A DNA stretch of 64,000 nt. Source: Klenkia sesuvii (GTDB lineage Bacteria > Actinomycetota > Actinomycetes > Mycobacteriales > Geodermatophilaceae). The position numbers and the translations under genes were made by a program. The notes beneath the pieces were generated by a model. That model made no database searches and was not told where the DNA came from. It worked only from the letters and a program-made list of their open reading frames with translations. The stretch lies in the NCBI RefSeq assembly GCF_037083825.1, contig NZ_JBAPLU010000014.1, positions 1 through 64,000 of the forward strand. The letters are read 5' to 3'. Shown piece by piece: positions 56,280 through 64,000 of the stretch (the first letter of the stretch is position 1; every line of letters starts with the position of its first letter).

Positions 56280-58106
56280 CTACCCGCCGGTGATCGCGTC
56301 CTTCGCCCGGTGCCAGAGCCCCCTCGCCGGGGCGCCCACCGCCTCGCGGAGACCGTCGGCGATCACCAGCGGAGCCGCCGGGTCGCCCTTGAGCTGGGAC
56401 TTCGCGGTGTTGACCACCTGCTCCAGGGTCAGGTGCGGCGGGATGAGCGGGACGTTCGCGTCGACCACGGCGTCCACCACGAAGGGCCGGTCGGCGGCCA
56501 GCGCCTCCTCCCACAGCCCGGCCACCTCGCCGGGCTCGGAGATCCGCCGCCCGCCCATCCCGAGCAGCCTGGCCCAGTCGGCGTAGGGCACGTCGGGCAG
56601 GTCCTGGCTCTCGGCGAACGGGACGTCACCGACCATCGCCCGCATCTCCCAGGTCACGAAGGACAGGTCGCGGTTGTTCAGCACCAGGACGACGAACGTC
56701 GGGTTCTCCCACGTCTGCCAGTAGCGGCTGACCGTGATGAGCTCGTTGACCCCGTTCATCTGCATCGCGCCGTCGCCGACCAGGGCGAACAGCGGTCGGT
56801 CGGGGTGCGCGGTCTTGGCCGCGATGGCGTAGGGCAGCCCGCCGCCCATCGACAGCAGGGTGCCCGAGAGGCTCGCCAGCATGCCCGGGCGCAGGTCGAC
56901 GTCCCGGGCGAAGTGGCTGGTCGCCGTCCCGCAGTCGACGGCGAGCATCGCGTCGTCGGGCAGCCGGTCCGACAGCTCCCGGACGACGAGCTCGGGATTC
57001 AGCTCGTGCGTCTTCGCCCGCACCCGGGCCGCGGACTGCTCGCGCCAGGCATGGGTCCACTGCCCGACCTGCTCGCGCCAGCTGCCGTCGCGGTCGGTGC
57101 GCAGCAGGGGCAGCAGCGCGGCCAGGGTCTGCTGGGCGTCGCCGACCAGGTTGACGTCGGTGTCGTAGCGCAGGCCGCAGTTGGCGCCGTCGATGTCGAT
57201 CTGCACCGCCCGGGCCTGGCCGGGGGCCGGGTAGAAGTCGGAGTAGGGCATGGTCGAGCCCACGATCAGCAGGCCGTCGCACTCGCGCATGAGGTCCCAG
57301 CTGGCCCGCGTGCCGAGCAGGCCGATCGAGCCGGTCACCCAGGGCAGCCGGTCGTCGAGGACCGCCTTGCCCAGCAGCGCCTTGGCCACCCCGGCGTCCA
57401 GCCGGTCGGCGACCGCGGTCAGCTCGCTGGTCGCGCCCAGGCACCCGGCGCCGGCCAGGACCGCCACCTTCTCGCAGCCGTCGAGCAGGGCAGCGGCCTC
57501 GCGCAGCGCCGCCGCCGGCGGGACGGTCGCGGTCGTGCTGGGGACGGCGCTGGTGTGCGCGTAGCCGTGCGCGTCCGGCGGCTCCACCACGGCGTCCTCG
57601 ACCAGCACGTCGCTGGGCAGGACGACGGCGGTGACCGTGCGGTGGGCCAGCGCGATGCGGGCCGCGCGGTCGACCACGTGCCGCACCTGGCTGGGCTCGC
57701 TGACCTGGGCGACGTAGGCCCCGGCGACGTCCTTGACCAGGTTCAGCAGGTCGACCTCCTGGTAGTAGCCGCTGCCCTGCGCGTTGCGGGCGGTGTGCCC
57801 GAGCAGGGCGACCACCGGGACGTGGTCGAGCTTGGCGTCGTAGAGGCCGTTGAGCGCGTGGATGGCGCCCGGGCCGCTGGTGACCACCGCGCAGCCGATC
57901 GGCGAGCCGCCGTACTTGACGTCCGCGCAGGCGGCGAAGGCGGCGGTCTCCTCGTGCCGCACCTGCACGAACTCGGCGTCGCCGGCGTCCACCGCCTTGC
58001 GCAGGGCGCTCATCACGCCGCCGATCCCGTCGCCGGGGTAGCCGTAGAAGCGTCGGACGCCCCACTCCCCCAGCCGTGCCACCACGTGCTCGCCGACCGT
58101 CGTCAT
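56280..58106 (-). CDS. Thiamine-pyrophosphate enzyme, pyruvate oxidase/dehydrogenase (quinone)-like
   Basis: A 608-residue enzyme of the acetolactate synthase/pyruvate oxidase group. The N-terminal pyrimidine-binding domain has RFYGYPGDGIGGV and the catalytic glutamate in VRHEETAAFAA. A central FAD-type domain follows, and the C-terminal pyrophosphate domain has the GDGAMQMNG...LNNRD magnesium motif. It resembles the poxB-like branch, which decarboxylates pyruvate to acetate and hands electrons to quinone, but acetolactate or another 2-oxo acid cannot be excluded. It is directly upstream of menB, and so linked to quinone formation. ATG 58106 opens the family pattern. Confidence 0.8.
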   Translation of the reverse strand: MTTVGEHVVARLGEWGVRRFYGYPGDGIGGVMSALRKAVDAGDAEFVQVRHEETAAFAACADVKYGGSPIGCAVVTSGPGAIHALNGLYDAKLDHVPVVALLGHTARNAQGSGYYQEVDLLNLVKDVAGAYVAQVSEPSQVRHVVDRAARIALAHRTVTAVVLPSDVLVEDAVVEPPDAHGYAHTSAVPSTTATVPPAAALREAAALLDGCEKVAVLAGAGCLGATSELTAVADRLDAGVAKALLGKAVLDDRLPWVTGSIGLLGTRASWDLMRECDGLLIVGSTMPYSDFYPAPGQARAVQIDIDGANCGLRYDTDVNLVGDAQQTLAALLPLLRTDRDGSWREQVGQWTHAWREQSAARVRAKTHELNPELVVRELSDRLPDDAMLAVDCGTATSHFARDVDLRPGMLASLSGTLLSMGGGLPYAIAAKTAHPDRPLFALVGDGAMQMNGVNELITVSRYWQTWENPTFVVLVLNNRDLSFVTWEMRAMVGDVPFAESQDLPDVPYADWARLLGMGGRRISEPGEVAGLWEEALAADRPFVVDAVVDANVPLIPPHLTLEQVVNTAKSQLKGDPAAPLVIADGLREAVGAPARGLWHRAKDAITGG

Positions 58107-58184
58107 CGCCTCCCCCTACCCGGCCCGGCGCCGGCCAGACGCGATCGGCGCGCCGGACCTGCGCCGAACCGGCACGCTGGGTCG

Positions 58185-58961
58185 GTGCGCGTGGGCTCGG
58201 TCAACATCGCCTCCGGCCGGGGTGCCGGCGGCCGGTCGGTCGACGGCGCCGCCCTGGGTGCCGCCCTGGCCGGCCTCGACGTCGACGTGCTGGCGCTGCA
58301 GGAGGTCGACATCGACCAGCCGCGCTCGCACGGGGTGCACCAGCCGGCGGTCGTCGCCGACGCACTCGGGGCCCTGGACTGGCGGTTCGCCCCCACCCTG
58401 GCCGGGACGCCGGACCCCTTCGCGTCGTGGTCACGGGTCGACCCGGTCCTCGACCAGGGCATGCTGGGCGGCCCGCACTACGGCATCGCCCTGGTCTCGC
58501 GCGTGCCGGTGCATCGCTGGCACGTGCTGCACCTGGAGCCGGGCCTGCTCAAGCTGCCGCTGGTCGCCCCCGACCCCCGCACCGGCGGGCGCCGGCTGTG
58601 GTGGTTCCCCGACGAGCCCCGCGCCGCCGTCGCCGCCGAGCTCGACGGGCTCACCGTCGTGGCCACCCACCTGTCCTTCGCCGCGCCGACCGCCGCCCGG
58701 CAGCTGCGCCGCGTGCACCGCTGGGTCGCCGACCTGCCCGGCCCGGTCGTGGTCACCGGGGACCTGAACCTGGGCGGGTCGCTCTCGGCGCTGGTCACCG
58801 GGGGGCGCCGACTCGTCGCCGGGCGCACCTGGCCGGCCCCGGACCCCAAGGTGCAGTTCGACCACGTGCTCGCCCTGCACGGCAGCCGTGGCCGCGACCC
58901 GGAGGTCCGTCAGCTCGACGTGGGCGACCACCGCCTCGTCGCGGTCACCGTGGACCCGTGA
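58185..58961 (+). CDS. Endonuclease/exonuclease/phosphatase-family protein
   Basis: A 258-residue member of the EEP fold, metal-dependent phosphodiesterases such as DNase I, exonuclease III and sphingomyelinase. Motifs are VGSVNIASGRG, the metal glutamate in VLALQEVDIDQPR, the histidine in VVATHLSFAAPT, VVVTGDLNLGGS (Asp-x-Asn), QFDHVL, and the final GDHRLVAVTVD (Asp-His). All catalytic positions are present. GTG 58185 leads straight into the first strand. It has no signal peptide, and its substrate (nucleic acid, lipid or sugar phosphate) is unknown. The end overlaps the convergent Pr6Pr gene by 17 bases. Confidence 0.85.
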   Translation: MRVGSVNIASGRGAGGRSVDGAALGAALAGLDVDVLALQEVDIDQPRSHGVHQPAVVADALGALDWRFAPTLAGTPDPFASWSRVDPVLDQGMLGGPHYGIALVSRVPVHRWHVLHLEPGLLKLPLVAPDPRTGGRRLWWFPDEPRAAVAAELDGLTVVATHLSFAAPTAARQLRRVHRWVADLPGPVVVTGDLNLGGSLSALVTGGRRLVAGRTWPAPDPKVQFDHVLALHGSRGRDPEVRQLDVGDHRLVAVTVDP

Positions 58962-59592
58962 CCGGCAACCGGCGGTCCAGCAGGCGGAAGAGCGAGAGCA
59001 GGACCAGCGCCAGGACGGCGACGAACCCGGTGTTGCGCAGCGCCGCGGCGTAGCCGAGCTGGCCGACGTCCAGGAACGGGTAGGGGTACCACCCGCTGAC
59101 CGCGCCGTGCGCCAGCGTGTAGCCGATCCAGGCCAGCGGCCAGACCATCGCCCAGCCGACCGTCGCCCAGGTCACCCGGGGGCGGGGGCCGAACAGCAGC
59201 CACCCCAGCAGGGTCAGCGGTGGCGCGACGTAGTGCAGGCCGGCGTTGGTCACCGCGCCCAGCCCGGTGGGGTGCAGCGTCGGCGCCAGGACCACGGCGT
59301 AGACCAGCCCGGTGACCACGATCCCCAGCAGCGCGGTCAGCCGCAGCGGCCGCCACCAGCGTCCGTCGTGCTGCCGGTCGCGCACCAGCGGCAGCACCGA
59401 CAGCAGGACGAGCACGTTGCTCTGGATCGTGAAGTAGCTCCAGAACCGCACCACCCGCGTGCCGGCGCCGGGGTCCTCGGCGGGCACCAGCACGTTCGCC
59501 CCCGACACCGCCCGCCCGAACTCGGTGAGCACCGACAGGACGACGACGGCGGCGAGGACACCCCAGAACACCCGGGCGGCACGGTTGACCAC
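58945..59592 (-). CDS. Pr6Pr-family membrane protein
   Basis: A 215-residue protein with six helices, from GTG 59592; an upstream GTG at 59640 would add a hydrophilic lead. Family-like traits are FWSYFTIQSNVLVLL, VYAVVLAPTLHPTG, LHYVAPPLTLLGWLLFGPRP and GAVSGWYPYPFLDVG. Pr6Pr proteins are related to the FAR-17a/AIG1 group, serine-type hydrolases of eukaryotes that cleave fatty-acid esters of hydroxy fatty acids; bacterial function is unproven. It is tail to tail with the EEP gene. Confidence 0.75.
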   Translation of the reverse strand: MVNRAARVFWGVLAAVVVLSVLTEFGRAVSGANVLVPAEDPGAGTRVVRFWSYFTIQSNVLVLLSVLPLVRDRQHDGRWWRPLRLTALLGIVVTGLVYAVVLAPTLHPTGLGAVTNAGLHYVAPPLTLLGWLLFGPRPRVTWATVGWAMVWPLAWIGYTLAHGAVSGWYPYPFLDVGQLGYAAALRNTGFVAVLALVLLSLFRLLDRRLPVTGPR

Positions 59593-59707
59593 GCGGCGAT
59601 CATGCCGGAACGGAACGACCGCGTGTCGCCAGGGAATCACCAGGTTCGGCCCCTACGGTCAGCGCGCCTCCGGGGTGTCCGGCAGGTCGCGGAGGGGGTC
59701 GGGCGGC

Positions 59708-60667
59708 ATGGCGCAGCAGGTGGACAGCATGCGGAGGACCTCCGACTGGCCGCAGGACGGCGCGGTGGAGGCCGCCGCGCAGTGGGCGTCGGCCGTCCAC
59801 CGGGCGCCCGGCCCGGTGGCCAAGGCCCGCACCGCCCTCGGCAGCGCCGGGGCCCGGGCAGGCCTGGCCGCCACGCTGCGGGTGCTGCGCAGCCTGCCCG
59901 TCGTCGAGCTGCCGCTGGGCCGGGGCGCGACCGGCACCGAGCTGCGCCGCTGGTTCGGCGGCGACGCCCGCGTCGCCGTCTGGGACCGCGGGCCGGTTGC
60001 GGTGCTGCAGCTGCCCGCCACCACGGCGGAGCACCTGTCCGGGCGGCCGCGCCAGGCGCTGCGCACGAACGTGACCCGGGCCAGGAAGGCCGGGCTGACG
60101 TGCACCCCGGTCACCACCGACGACGAGCGCCGCGCCGCCGTCGAGGTGGTGGCGCGGCTGCGTCACCAGGACCCGGCGGCGATGGTGCTGGAGCGCGACC
60201 TCGAGGAGGTGGGCACCCGGATGCTGGTGGCCCGCACGGCCGAGGGCGAGGCGGTGGGCCTGGCCGAGCTGGTGCTCGACGCCCAGGTCGCCGGTTTGGC
60301 CACCCTGGTGACCGCACCGGGCAACCCGGCCGGCGCGGCGCTGCGCTCGCTGCTGCACCTGGCCGTCGTGGAGCACCTGCTCGCCGCGGACGTGCACCTC
60401 CTGGTGGTCTCCGGTTCGATGCTGCTCACCCCGGCCGGCACCCGGTACCACCAGCGGCGCACCGGTTTCGTGCCGGCGCGGGTGCGGCTGGTCGAGGCTG
60501 CTCAGCCGATGAGCGCGCGCAGCGCCGACAGGCTCGCCGCCAGCCCGGGGTGGAGCTCGACGCCGGGGGCGGCCAGCGGCAGCCACGCCACCGCGGTGCT
60601 CTCCCGGTTGAGCACCAGCGACGACGGGTCGAGCTCGCCGGTGGGCACCGCCAGCACCGTGGTGTAG
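59708..60667 (+). CDS. GNAT-like acetyltransferase of unknown substrate
   Basis: A 319-residue frame from ATG 59708 with GGAGGGGGT upstream. After an alanine-rich N-terminal region, residues 115-265 resemble the FemAB/GNAT fold: RQALRTNVTRARKAG, LARTAEGEAVGLAELVL-like strand order, and a late LLTPAGTRYHQRRTGFVPAR. The GNAT part stops near 60500. The remaining 55 residues lie over the convergent Nudix gene and look like its antisense reading, so the natural stop may have been lost. Acceptor and donor are unknown. Confidence 0.55.
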   Translation: MAQQVDSMRRTSDWPQDGAVEAAAQWASAVHRAPGPVAKARTALGSAGARAGLAATLRVLRSLPVVELPLGRGATGTELRRWFGGDARVAVWDRGPVAVLQLPATTAEHLSGRPRQALRTNVTRARKAGLTCTPVTTDDERRAAVEVVARLRHQDPAAMVLERDLEEVGTRMLVARTAEGEAVGLAELVLDAQVAGLATLVTAPGNPAGAALRSLLHLAVVEHLLAADVHLLVVSGSMLLTPAGTRYHQRRTGFVPARVRLVEAAQPMSARSADRLAASPGWSSTPGAASGSHATAVLSRLSTSDDGSSSPVGTASTVV

Positions 60668-60969
60668 CTCCACCCCCCGTGGTCGTCGACGGACTGCGCA
60701 CCCAGGGTGAGCTGACCGGGCAGCAGGCCGAGCTCCTCCCGCGCCTCGCGGAGCGCGCCGTCGGCCGGGGTCTCGCCGGGGTCCAGCGCGCCGCCCGGCG
60801 TGCCCCAGGTACCGCCGTGGTGGCTCCACTCCACGCGGTGCTGCAGCAACGCCTCGGTCCCGGCCGGCCCGGGGCGGTGCACCAGCAACCCGGCCGCCCC
60901 GACCAACCCCCAGTGCCGGTGGCCCAGGGCGCAGGTGGTCCACCCGTCGGTCGGTGAGGTGTGCGGCAC
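60502..60969 (-). CDS. Nudix hydrolase
   Basis: A 155-residue Nudix enzyme. The complete Nudix box (G-x5-E-x7-REUxEExGU) is seen in GALDPGETPADG followed by ALREAREELGL, with catalytic Arg-Glu-x-x-Glu-Glu. GHRHWGLVGAAGLLVHRP opens the fold, and WGTPGG precedes the box. GTG 60969 is chosen because GGGGAGG lies nine bases before it; the ATG at 60978 touches that site. Such enzymes cleave nucleoside diphosphate-X substrates, here unknown. Its 3' half overlaps the convergent GNAT-like frame by 166 bases. Confidence 0.85.
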   Translation of the reverse strand: MPHTSPTDGWTTCALGHRHWGLVGAAGLLVHRPGPAGTEALLQHRVEWSHHGGTWGTPGGALDPGETPADGALREAREELGLLPGQLTLGAQSVDDHGGWSYTTVLAVPTGELDPSSLVLNRESTAVAWLPLAAPGVELHPGLAASLSALRALIG

Positions 60970-61064
60970 GCCCGCCATCCTCCCCGCCGCGCGCCACCCG
61001 GGCCGCCCGGTGGCCACCCGGTAGCCACCCGCCGGCCACCCGGCCCCGAGCACCCGGGCAACCC

Positions 61065-61138
61065 GGGGTGGCCGGACATCCCTGACGGTGTGCGCACCGG
61101 GCAACGGCCGGCGACCGTGAGGGATGTCGGGCCACCCC
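61065..61138. repeat. Long imperfect hairpin element, copy 1
   Basis: Arms 61065-61089 and 61114-61138 (25 bases each) pair with only two mismatches around a 24-base loop. The core of the arm is GGCCGGACATCCCTGACGGT, and the loop contains TGCGCACCGGGCAACGG. A second copy with almost the same loop and arms is at 62346-62419, so this is a dispersed element. The two copies flank the DUF559 gene. GC-rich CCACCCGG-type repeats precede it at about 61003-61045. Confidence 0.8.
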
Positions 61139-61251
61139 GTGGGCCGGGTGGCCTACCACGAGGGCCATCGCTGGTGTCCACAGCCGCGACGCCCGTCCAC
61201 AGATCGCGCCGGAGCGGTCCCGGGACGGTCCTCCGGCACCAGGGTGGCCCC

Positions 61252-62319
61252 GTGTCCCTCGTCCTCCCGCTCGTCACCCGCGAGACCGCACGCCGCCGCC
61301 TCGGCCTGATGACCCGCAGCCACCTCCTGGCCCACGGGGTGACCGACCGCGAGATCGCCGCGGCGGTCCGGCGCGGTGAGCTGCGCCGCGTGCGCGCCGG
61401 TGCCTACGTGCGGGCGGCCGACTGGGCGGAGGTGGAGCGCACCCGACGGCTGCCCGGTCTGCACGCCCTCGCCGTTGCCGAGGCCGTCGCCCCGGCCGGC
61501 ACCCCCTTCGGCTTCGACACGGCCGCGTGGGTCTGGGCTCTCCCCCGCCCGGCCAGGCGCGCCGGTGCAGCCGACCTGGTGCACCTCGTCGACCCCGCGT
61601 CCCGGGGCGGCCGCCGCGGTGACTGGGTGCTGCACCGGTCGTCCCTGCCGCGGGAGGAGGTCACCACCCGCGGTGCCTACGCGGTGACGACGGCGGCACG
61701 GACGGTCGTGGACGTCGCCCGCTCCTGGAGCGAGGTGAACGCGGTCGCCGCGGCCGATGCCGCACTCCTGAGGGGGCTGACCACGAAGGAGGAGCTGCTG
61801 GAGGTGCTGGCCCGGCACGCCACCGTCGCCGGGACGCCGGCCGTCCGTCGGGTGCTCGAGCTCGCGGACGGGCGGGCGGAGAGCTGGCTGGAGACCTGCG
61901 GGCGCCTGGCCTTCGCCGCCGGGGGCCTGCCGCCGTTCGTCCCCCAGGTGGAGATCTGGCTGGACGGCGAACTGCTCAAGGTGGTCGACGGGTGGTACGC
62001 AGGAGCCGCTCTGGCGATCGAGTTCGACGGCATGTCCAAGTACGTCCTCACCACCCCGGCCGACCTCCGGGAGGAGAAGCGGGTCGAGGACCTGCTGCGG
62101 TCCGTGGGCATCCGCTTCGTCCGGATCACCTACGAGATGCTCACCCGCGGGTGGTCCCAGTTGAAGGCCCGCATCCTGCGCGAGCTCACCGCCGGCGGGC
62201 CGAGCAGCCGGGACTTCGGCGAGCACCCGCGGGCCACCGGGAGGGTGCGCGGCGGGGTGCGCGCCGACGACGGGTGGCTCTGGCGGGCCCTGGACAACGT
62301 CGGTGGCGCAGCCCCGTGA
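61252..62319 (+). CDS. DUF559-like protein with AbiEi-type N-terminal domain
   Basis: A 355-residue protein from GTG 61252. Residues 20-55 (MTRSHLLAHGVTDREIAAAV, then RGELRRVRAGAYV) form the AbiEi-type winged helix. The middle (LHALAVAEAVAPAGTPFGFD) resembles the linking domain seen also in the 32764 gene. The C-terminus is a Vsr/DUF559-like fold with AALAIEFDGMSKY, LREEKRVEDLLRSVG and RFVRITYEML. The E-F-D-G motif is kept but the usual second aspartate region differs, so nuclease activity is uncertain. It lies between two hairpin repeats. Confidence 0.65.
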   Translation: MSLVLPLVTRETARRRLGLMTRSHLLAHGVTDREIAAAVRRGELRRVRAGAYVRAADWAEVERTRRLPGLHALAVAEAVAPAGTPFGFDTAAWVWALPRPARRAGAADLVHLVDPASRGGRRGDWVLHRSSLPREEVTTRGAYAVTTAARTVVDVARSWSEVNAVAAADAALLRGLTTKEELLEVLARHATVAGTPAVRRVLELADGRAESWLETCGRLAFAAGGLPPFVPQVEIWLDGELLKVVDGWYAGAALAIEFDGMSKYVLTTPADLREEKRVEDLLRSVGIRFVRITYEMLTRGWSQLKARILRELTAGGPSSRDFGEHPRATGRVRGGVRADDGWLWRALDNVGGAAP

Positions 62320-62345
62320 CGGCGGTGTCCGGGGAAGCAGGCAGC

Positions 62346-62419
62346 GGGGTAGCCGGACATCCTGCACGGTCTGCGCACCGGGCAACGGCCGGCCACAGTC
62401 AAGGATGTCCGGCCACCCC
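62346..62419. repeat. Long imperfect hairpin element, copy 2
   Basis: Arms 62346-62370 and 62395-62419 pair with four mismatches around a 24-base loop (62371-62394) that agrees with copy 1 at 22 of 24 positions. The arm core GCCGGACATCC is shared with copy 1. It starts 27 bases after the DUF559 stop codon, so it may also terminate transcription. Conservation of the loop beyond what a stem needs suggests a mobile or functional element. Confidence 0.8.
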
Positions 62420-62442
62420 CCGGTGCAGCCGGCCGCGGGCGA

Positions 62443-62511
62443 CCAGCGGGGCGGGGGCGGCCAGCGGGGCGGGGGATACAGCGGGGCGGGGGGCCAGCCG
62501 GGCGGGGGCGG
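62443..62511. repeat. G-rich 16-18-bp tandem repeats
   Basis: Four units of the type CCAGCGGGGCGGGGGCGG follow one another, with small changes, between the hairpin copy 2 and the end of the CoA-binding protein gene. The many runs of three or more G could form a G-quadruplex on the plus strand. No gene is seen here. Confidence 0.65.
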
Positions 62512-62991
62512 TCAGCGGCGGGGGCGGCGGCGGGAGGTGATGACGCCGGTGTCGAAGCCGGCCAGGTGCAGGCCCCCGTGGAAGCGGGCGTGCTCGATCT
62601 TCAGGCAGCGGTCCATCACCACGTCCAGGCCCGCCGCCTCGCCCCGCTCGGCCAGGGCGTCGTCGGACAGGCCCAGCTGCAGCCAGAAGGTGCGCGCCCC
62701 CACCGCGATCGTCTCGTCGAGCACGCCGGGCAGGTCGGCCGGCCGGCGGAAGACGTCGACCAGGTCGGGCACCCCGGGGCAGTCGGCCAGCGAGGGGTAG
62801 ACCGGCCGGCCCAGGATCTCCTCCACCCGCGGGTTGACGAACCAGACCTCGTAGTCGGTGCTGGCCAGCAGGTAGGTGGCCACGAAGTAGGAGGCGCGGG
62901 ACGGGTTGTCCGAGGCGCCCACCACCGCGACGGTGCGGGTGCGGTCCAGGATCTCCTGCCGCTGGCCCGCGGTGGGTCCGGGGCGGGTCAC
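62512..62991 (-). CDS. CoA-binding (YccU-like) protein
   Basis: A 159-residue Rossmann-fold protein of the CoA-binding domain group. TVAVVGASDNPSRASYFVATYL is the nucleotide loop, and VWFVNPRVEEILGRPVYPSL, VDVFRRPADLP and LGLSDDALAERGEAAGLDVV continue the family pattern through to MDRCLKIEHARF. GTG 62991 overlaps the stop of the sulfhydrylase gene (GTGA), so both are coupled. In many actinobacteria this protein follows O-acetylhomoserine sulfhydrylase, hinting at a link to sulfur amino-acid metabolism, but its reaction is unknown. Confidence 0.85.
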   Translation of the reverse strand: MTRPGPTAGQRQEILDRTRTVAVVGASDNPSRASYFVATYLLASTDYEVWFVNPRVEEILGRPVYPSLADCPGVPDLVDVFRRPADLPGVLDETIAVGARTFWLQLGLSDDALAERGEAAGLDVVMDRCLKIEHARFHGGLHLAGFDTGVITSRRRPRR

Positions 62992-64000
62992 TTCGTGGCC
63001 GCCGTGAGCGCCTGGTCGAGGTCCCACAGGATGTCCTCGACGTCCTCCAGCCCGACCGAGATGCGCACCAGGTCGGCCGACACCCCGCCGGTCTCCAGCT
63101 GCTCGGCCGACAGCTGGCCGTGCGTGGTCGAGCCGGGGTGGATCACCAGGGTGCGGGCGTCGCCGATGTTGGCCAGGTGGCTGCACAGCTGCACCGCCTC
63201 GATGAACCGTCGCCCGCCCTCGCGGCCGCCGACCACCCCGAAGCTGAACACCGCGCCCGGCCCCTCGGGCAGGTACCGCTGCGCACGCTCGTACGAGGGG
63301 TGGGAGGGCAGGCCCGAGTACCGCACCCAGGCCACCCGGTCGTCGGCCTCCAGCCACTCGGCCACCCGCCGGGCGTTGGCCACGTGCTCGCGCATCCGCT
63401 GCGGGAGGGTCTCCACGCCCTGCAGCAGCAGGAACGCGCTGTGCGGGGAGAGCGCCGCCCCGATGTCGCGCAGCTGCTCGCTGCGCAGCTTGGTCAGGAA
63501 CCCGTACTCGGCGAAGTTGCCCCACCAGGACAGGCCCCCGTAGGAGGGCGTCGGCTCGGTCATCTGCGGGAAGCGGCCGTTGGCCCACGGGAAGGTCCCG
63601 GCGTCGACGACCACGCCGCCGATCGTCGTCCCGTGCCCGCCGATGAACTTGGTGGCCGAGTGGATGACGACGTCCGCCCCGTGCTCGATCGGCCGGCACA
63701 GGTAGGGCGTGGCCGTCGTCGCGTCGACCACCAGCGGGATGCCCGCGGCGTGCGCCACGTCGGCCAGGCCCGAGATGTCGCTGACCTCGCTGCCCGGGTT
63801 GGCCACCACCTCGGCGAACACCAGCTTCGTGCGGTCGGTGATGGCGGCGGCGTAGTCGGCGGGGTCGGTGCCGCGGACGAACGTCGTCGACACGCCGAAC
63901 CGGCGCAGCGTCACGTCGAGCTGGGTGATCGTCCCGCCGTAGAGGTTCGCCGAGGCCACGATCTCGTCACCGGCCCCGGCCAGGGAGGCGAAGGTCAGGA
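62988..64000 (-). CDS. metY: O-acetylhomoserine sulfhydrylase (C-terminal part; 5' end beyond window)
   Basis: About 337 codons of a Cys/Met-metabolism PLP enzyme that makes homocysteine from O-acetylhomoserine and sulfide. The part present starts within LTFASLAGAGDEIVASANLYGG, so the N-terminal arm and first active-site tyrosine region lie outside. VVDATTATPYLCRP and the PLP-binding lysine in IHSATKFIGGHG are seen, as are PSHPSYERAQRYLP and the late SVGLEDVEDILWDL. The insert GRFPQMTEPTPSYGGLSW is typical of the sulfhydrylase rather than cystathionine enzymes. The stop overlaps the CoA-binding protein gene. Confidence 0.9.
   Translation of the reverse strand, partial: LTFASLAGAGDEIVASANLYGGTITQLDVTLRRFGVSTTFVRGTDPADYAAAITDRTKLVFAEVVANPGSEVSDISGLADVAHAAGIPLVVDATTATPYLCRPIEHGADVVIHSATKFIGGHGTTIGGVVVDAGTFPWANGRFPQMTEPTPSYGGLSWWGNFAEYGFLTKLRSEQLRDIGAALSPHSAFLLLQGVETLPQRMREHVANARRVAEWLEADDRVAWVRYSGLPSHPSYERAQRYLPEGPGAVFSFGVVGGREGGRRFIEAVQLCSHLANIGDARTLVIHPGSTTHGQLSAEQLETGGVSADLVRISVGLEDVEDILWDLDQALTAATK

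Noticed and set aside
62443..62511. G-rich repeats as a small gene or CRISPR
   Set aside because: No start signal or sensible peptide, and no spacers; treated as simple tandem repeats.

Overview
This window comes from a very GC-rich actinobacterium, most likely of the family Geodermatophilaceae (Blastococcus, Geodermatophilus or Modestobacter type). The evidence is the high GC content, the many GTG starts, the stop/start overlaps of the GTGA/ATGA kind, the ESX (type VII) effector-like genes, and above all a formate dehydrogenase gene whose selenocysteine position is an in-frame UAG followed by a bacterial SECIS hairpin. That recoding has been reported for Geodermatophilus and Blastococcus.

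Layout. (1) 1-11.25 kb: a lower-GC exopolysaccharide island. It holds a Wzz/tyrosine kinase, three glycosyltransferases, Wzy- and Wzx-like membrane proteins, a DUF2264 protein and a divergent hexapeptide acyltransferase. The left edge carries a cut-off IS3-type transposase start and the right edge an IS5-type remnant. (2) 11.25-17.4 kb: envelope and small genes. These are a phosphatase-like protein lacking its catalytic arginine, a Wzz-like fragment, an SGNH-like protein lacking its serine, a membrane-protein gene broken by an in-frame TAA, a LAxTG surface protein, a lipoprotein, and a nucleotidyltransferase/HEPN-like pair. (3) 17.6-32.7 kb: a type VII effector neighbourhood dominated by one 8.6-kb open frame. 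It has a WXG100-like N-terminus and three toxin cassettes: two RelA/SpoT-like domains and one papain-fold glutamine-deamidase-like domain. Two paralogous presumptive immunity genes are nested in the +1 frame. YbaB-, WXG100-, PPE- and SseB-like genes accompany it.

(4) 32.8-39.4 kb: a DUF559 gene, then an operon for a membrane-anchored seleno-formate dehydrogenase (alpha, 4Fe-4S beta and NrfD-type anchor), all joined by ATGA overlaps. (5) 39.5-42.3 kb: two repeat-rich single-span proteins and a 49-residue membrane protein. (6) 42.4-51.6 kb: a tightly coupled run of five genes that begins with two GGDEF-EAL proteins with complementary losses (first: dead GGDEF, intact EAL; second: intact GGDEF, dead EAL). 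They are followed by a metallo-beta-lactamase-fold hydrolase, a DedA-family protein and a phosphodiesterase-like membrane enzyme, then a stand-alone degenerate GGDEF-like domain.

(7) 51.7-64 kb: housekeeping and accessory genes. These are gpgS, a HAD hydrolase, two TetR regulators, menB next to a TPP-dependent oxidase-like enzyme, an endonuclease/exonuclease/phosphatase protein, Pr6Pr, GNAT-like and Nudix proteins, a second DUF559 gene flanked by two copies of a long hairpin repeat, a CoA-binding protein, and the 3' part of an O-acetylhomoserine sulfhydrylase gene. I saw no tRNA, rRNA or CRISPR array. All calls come from reading the sequence; no search was run.
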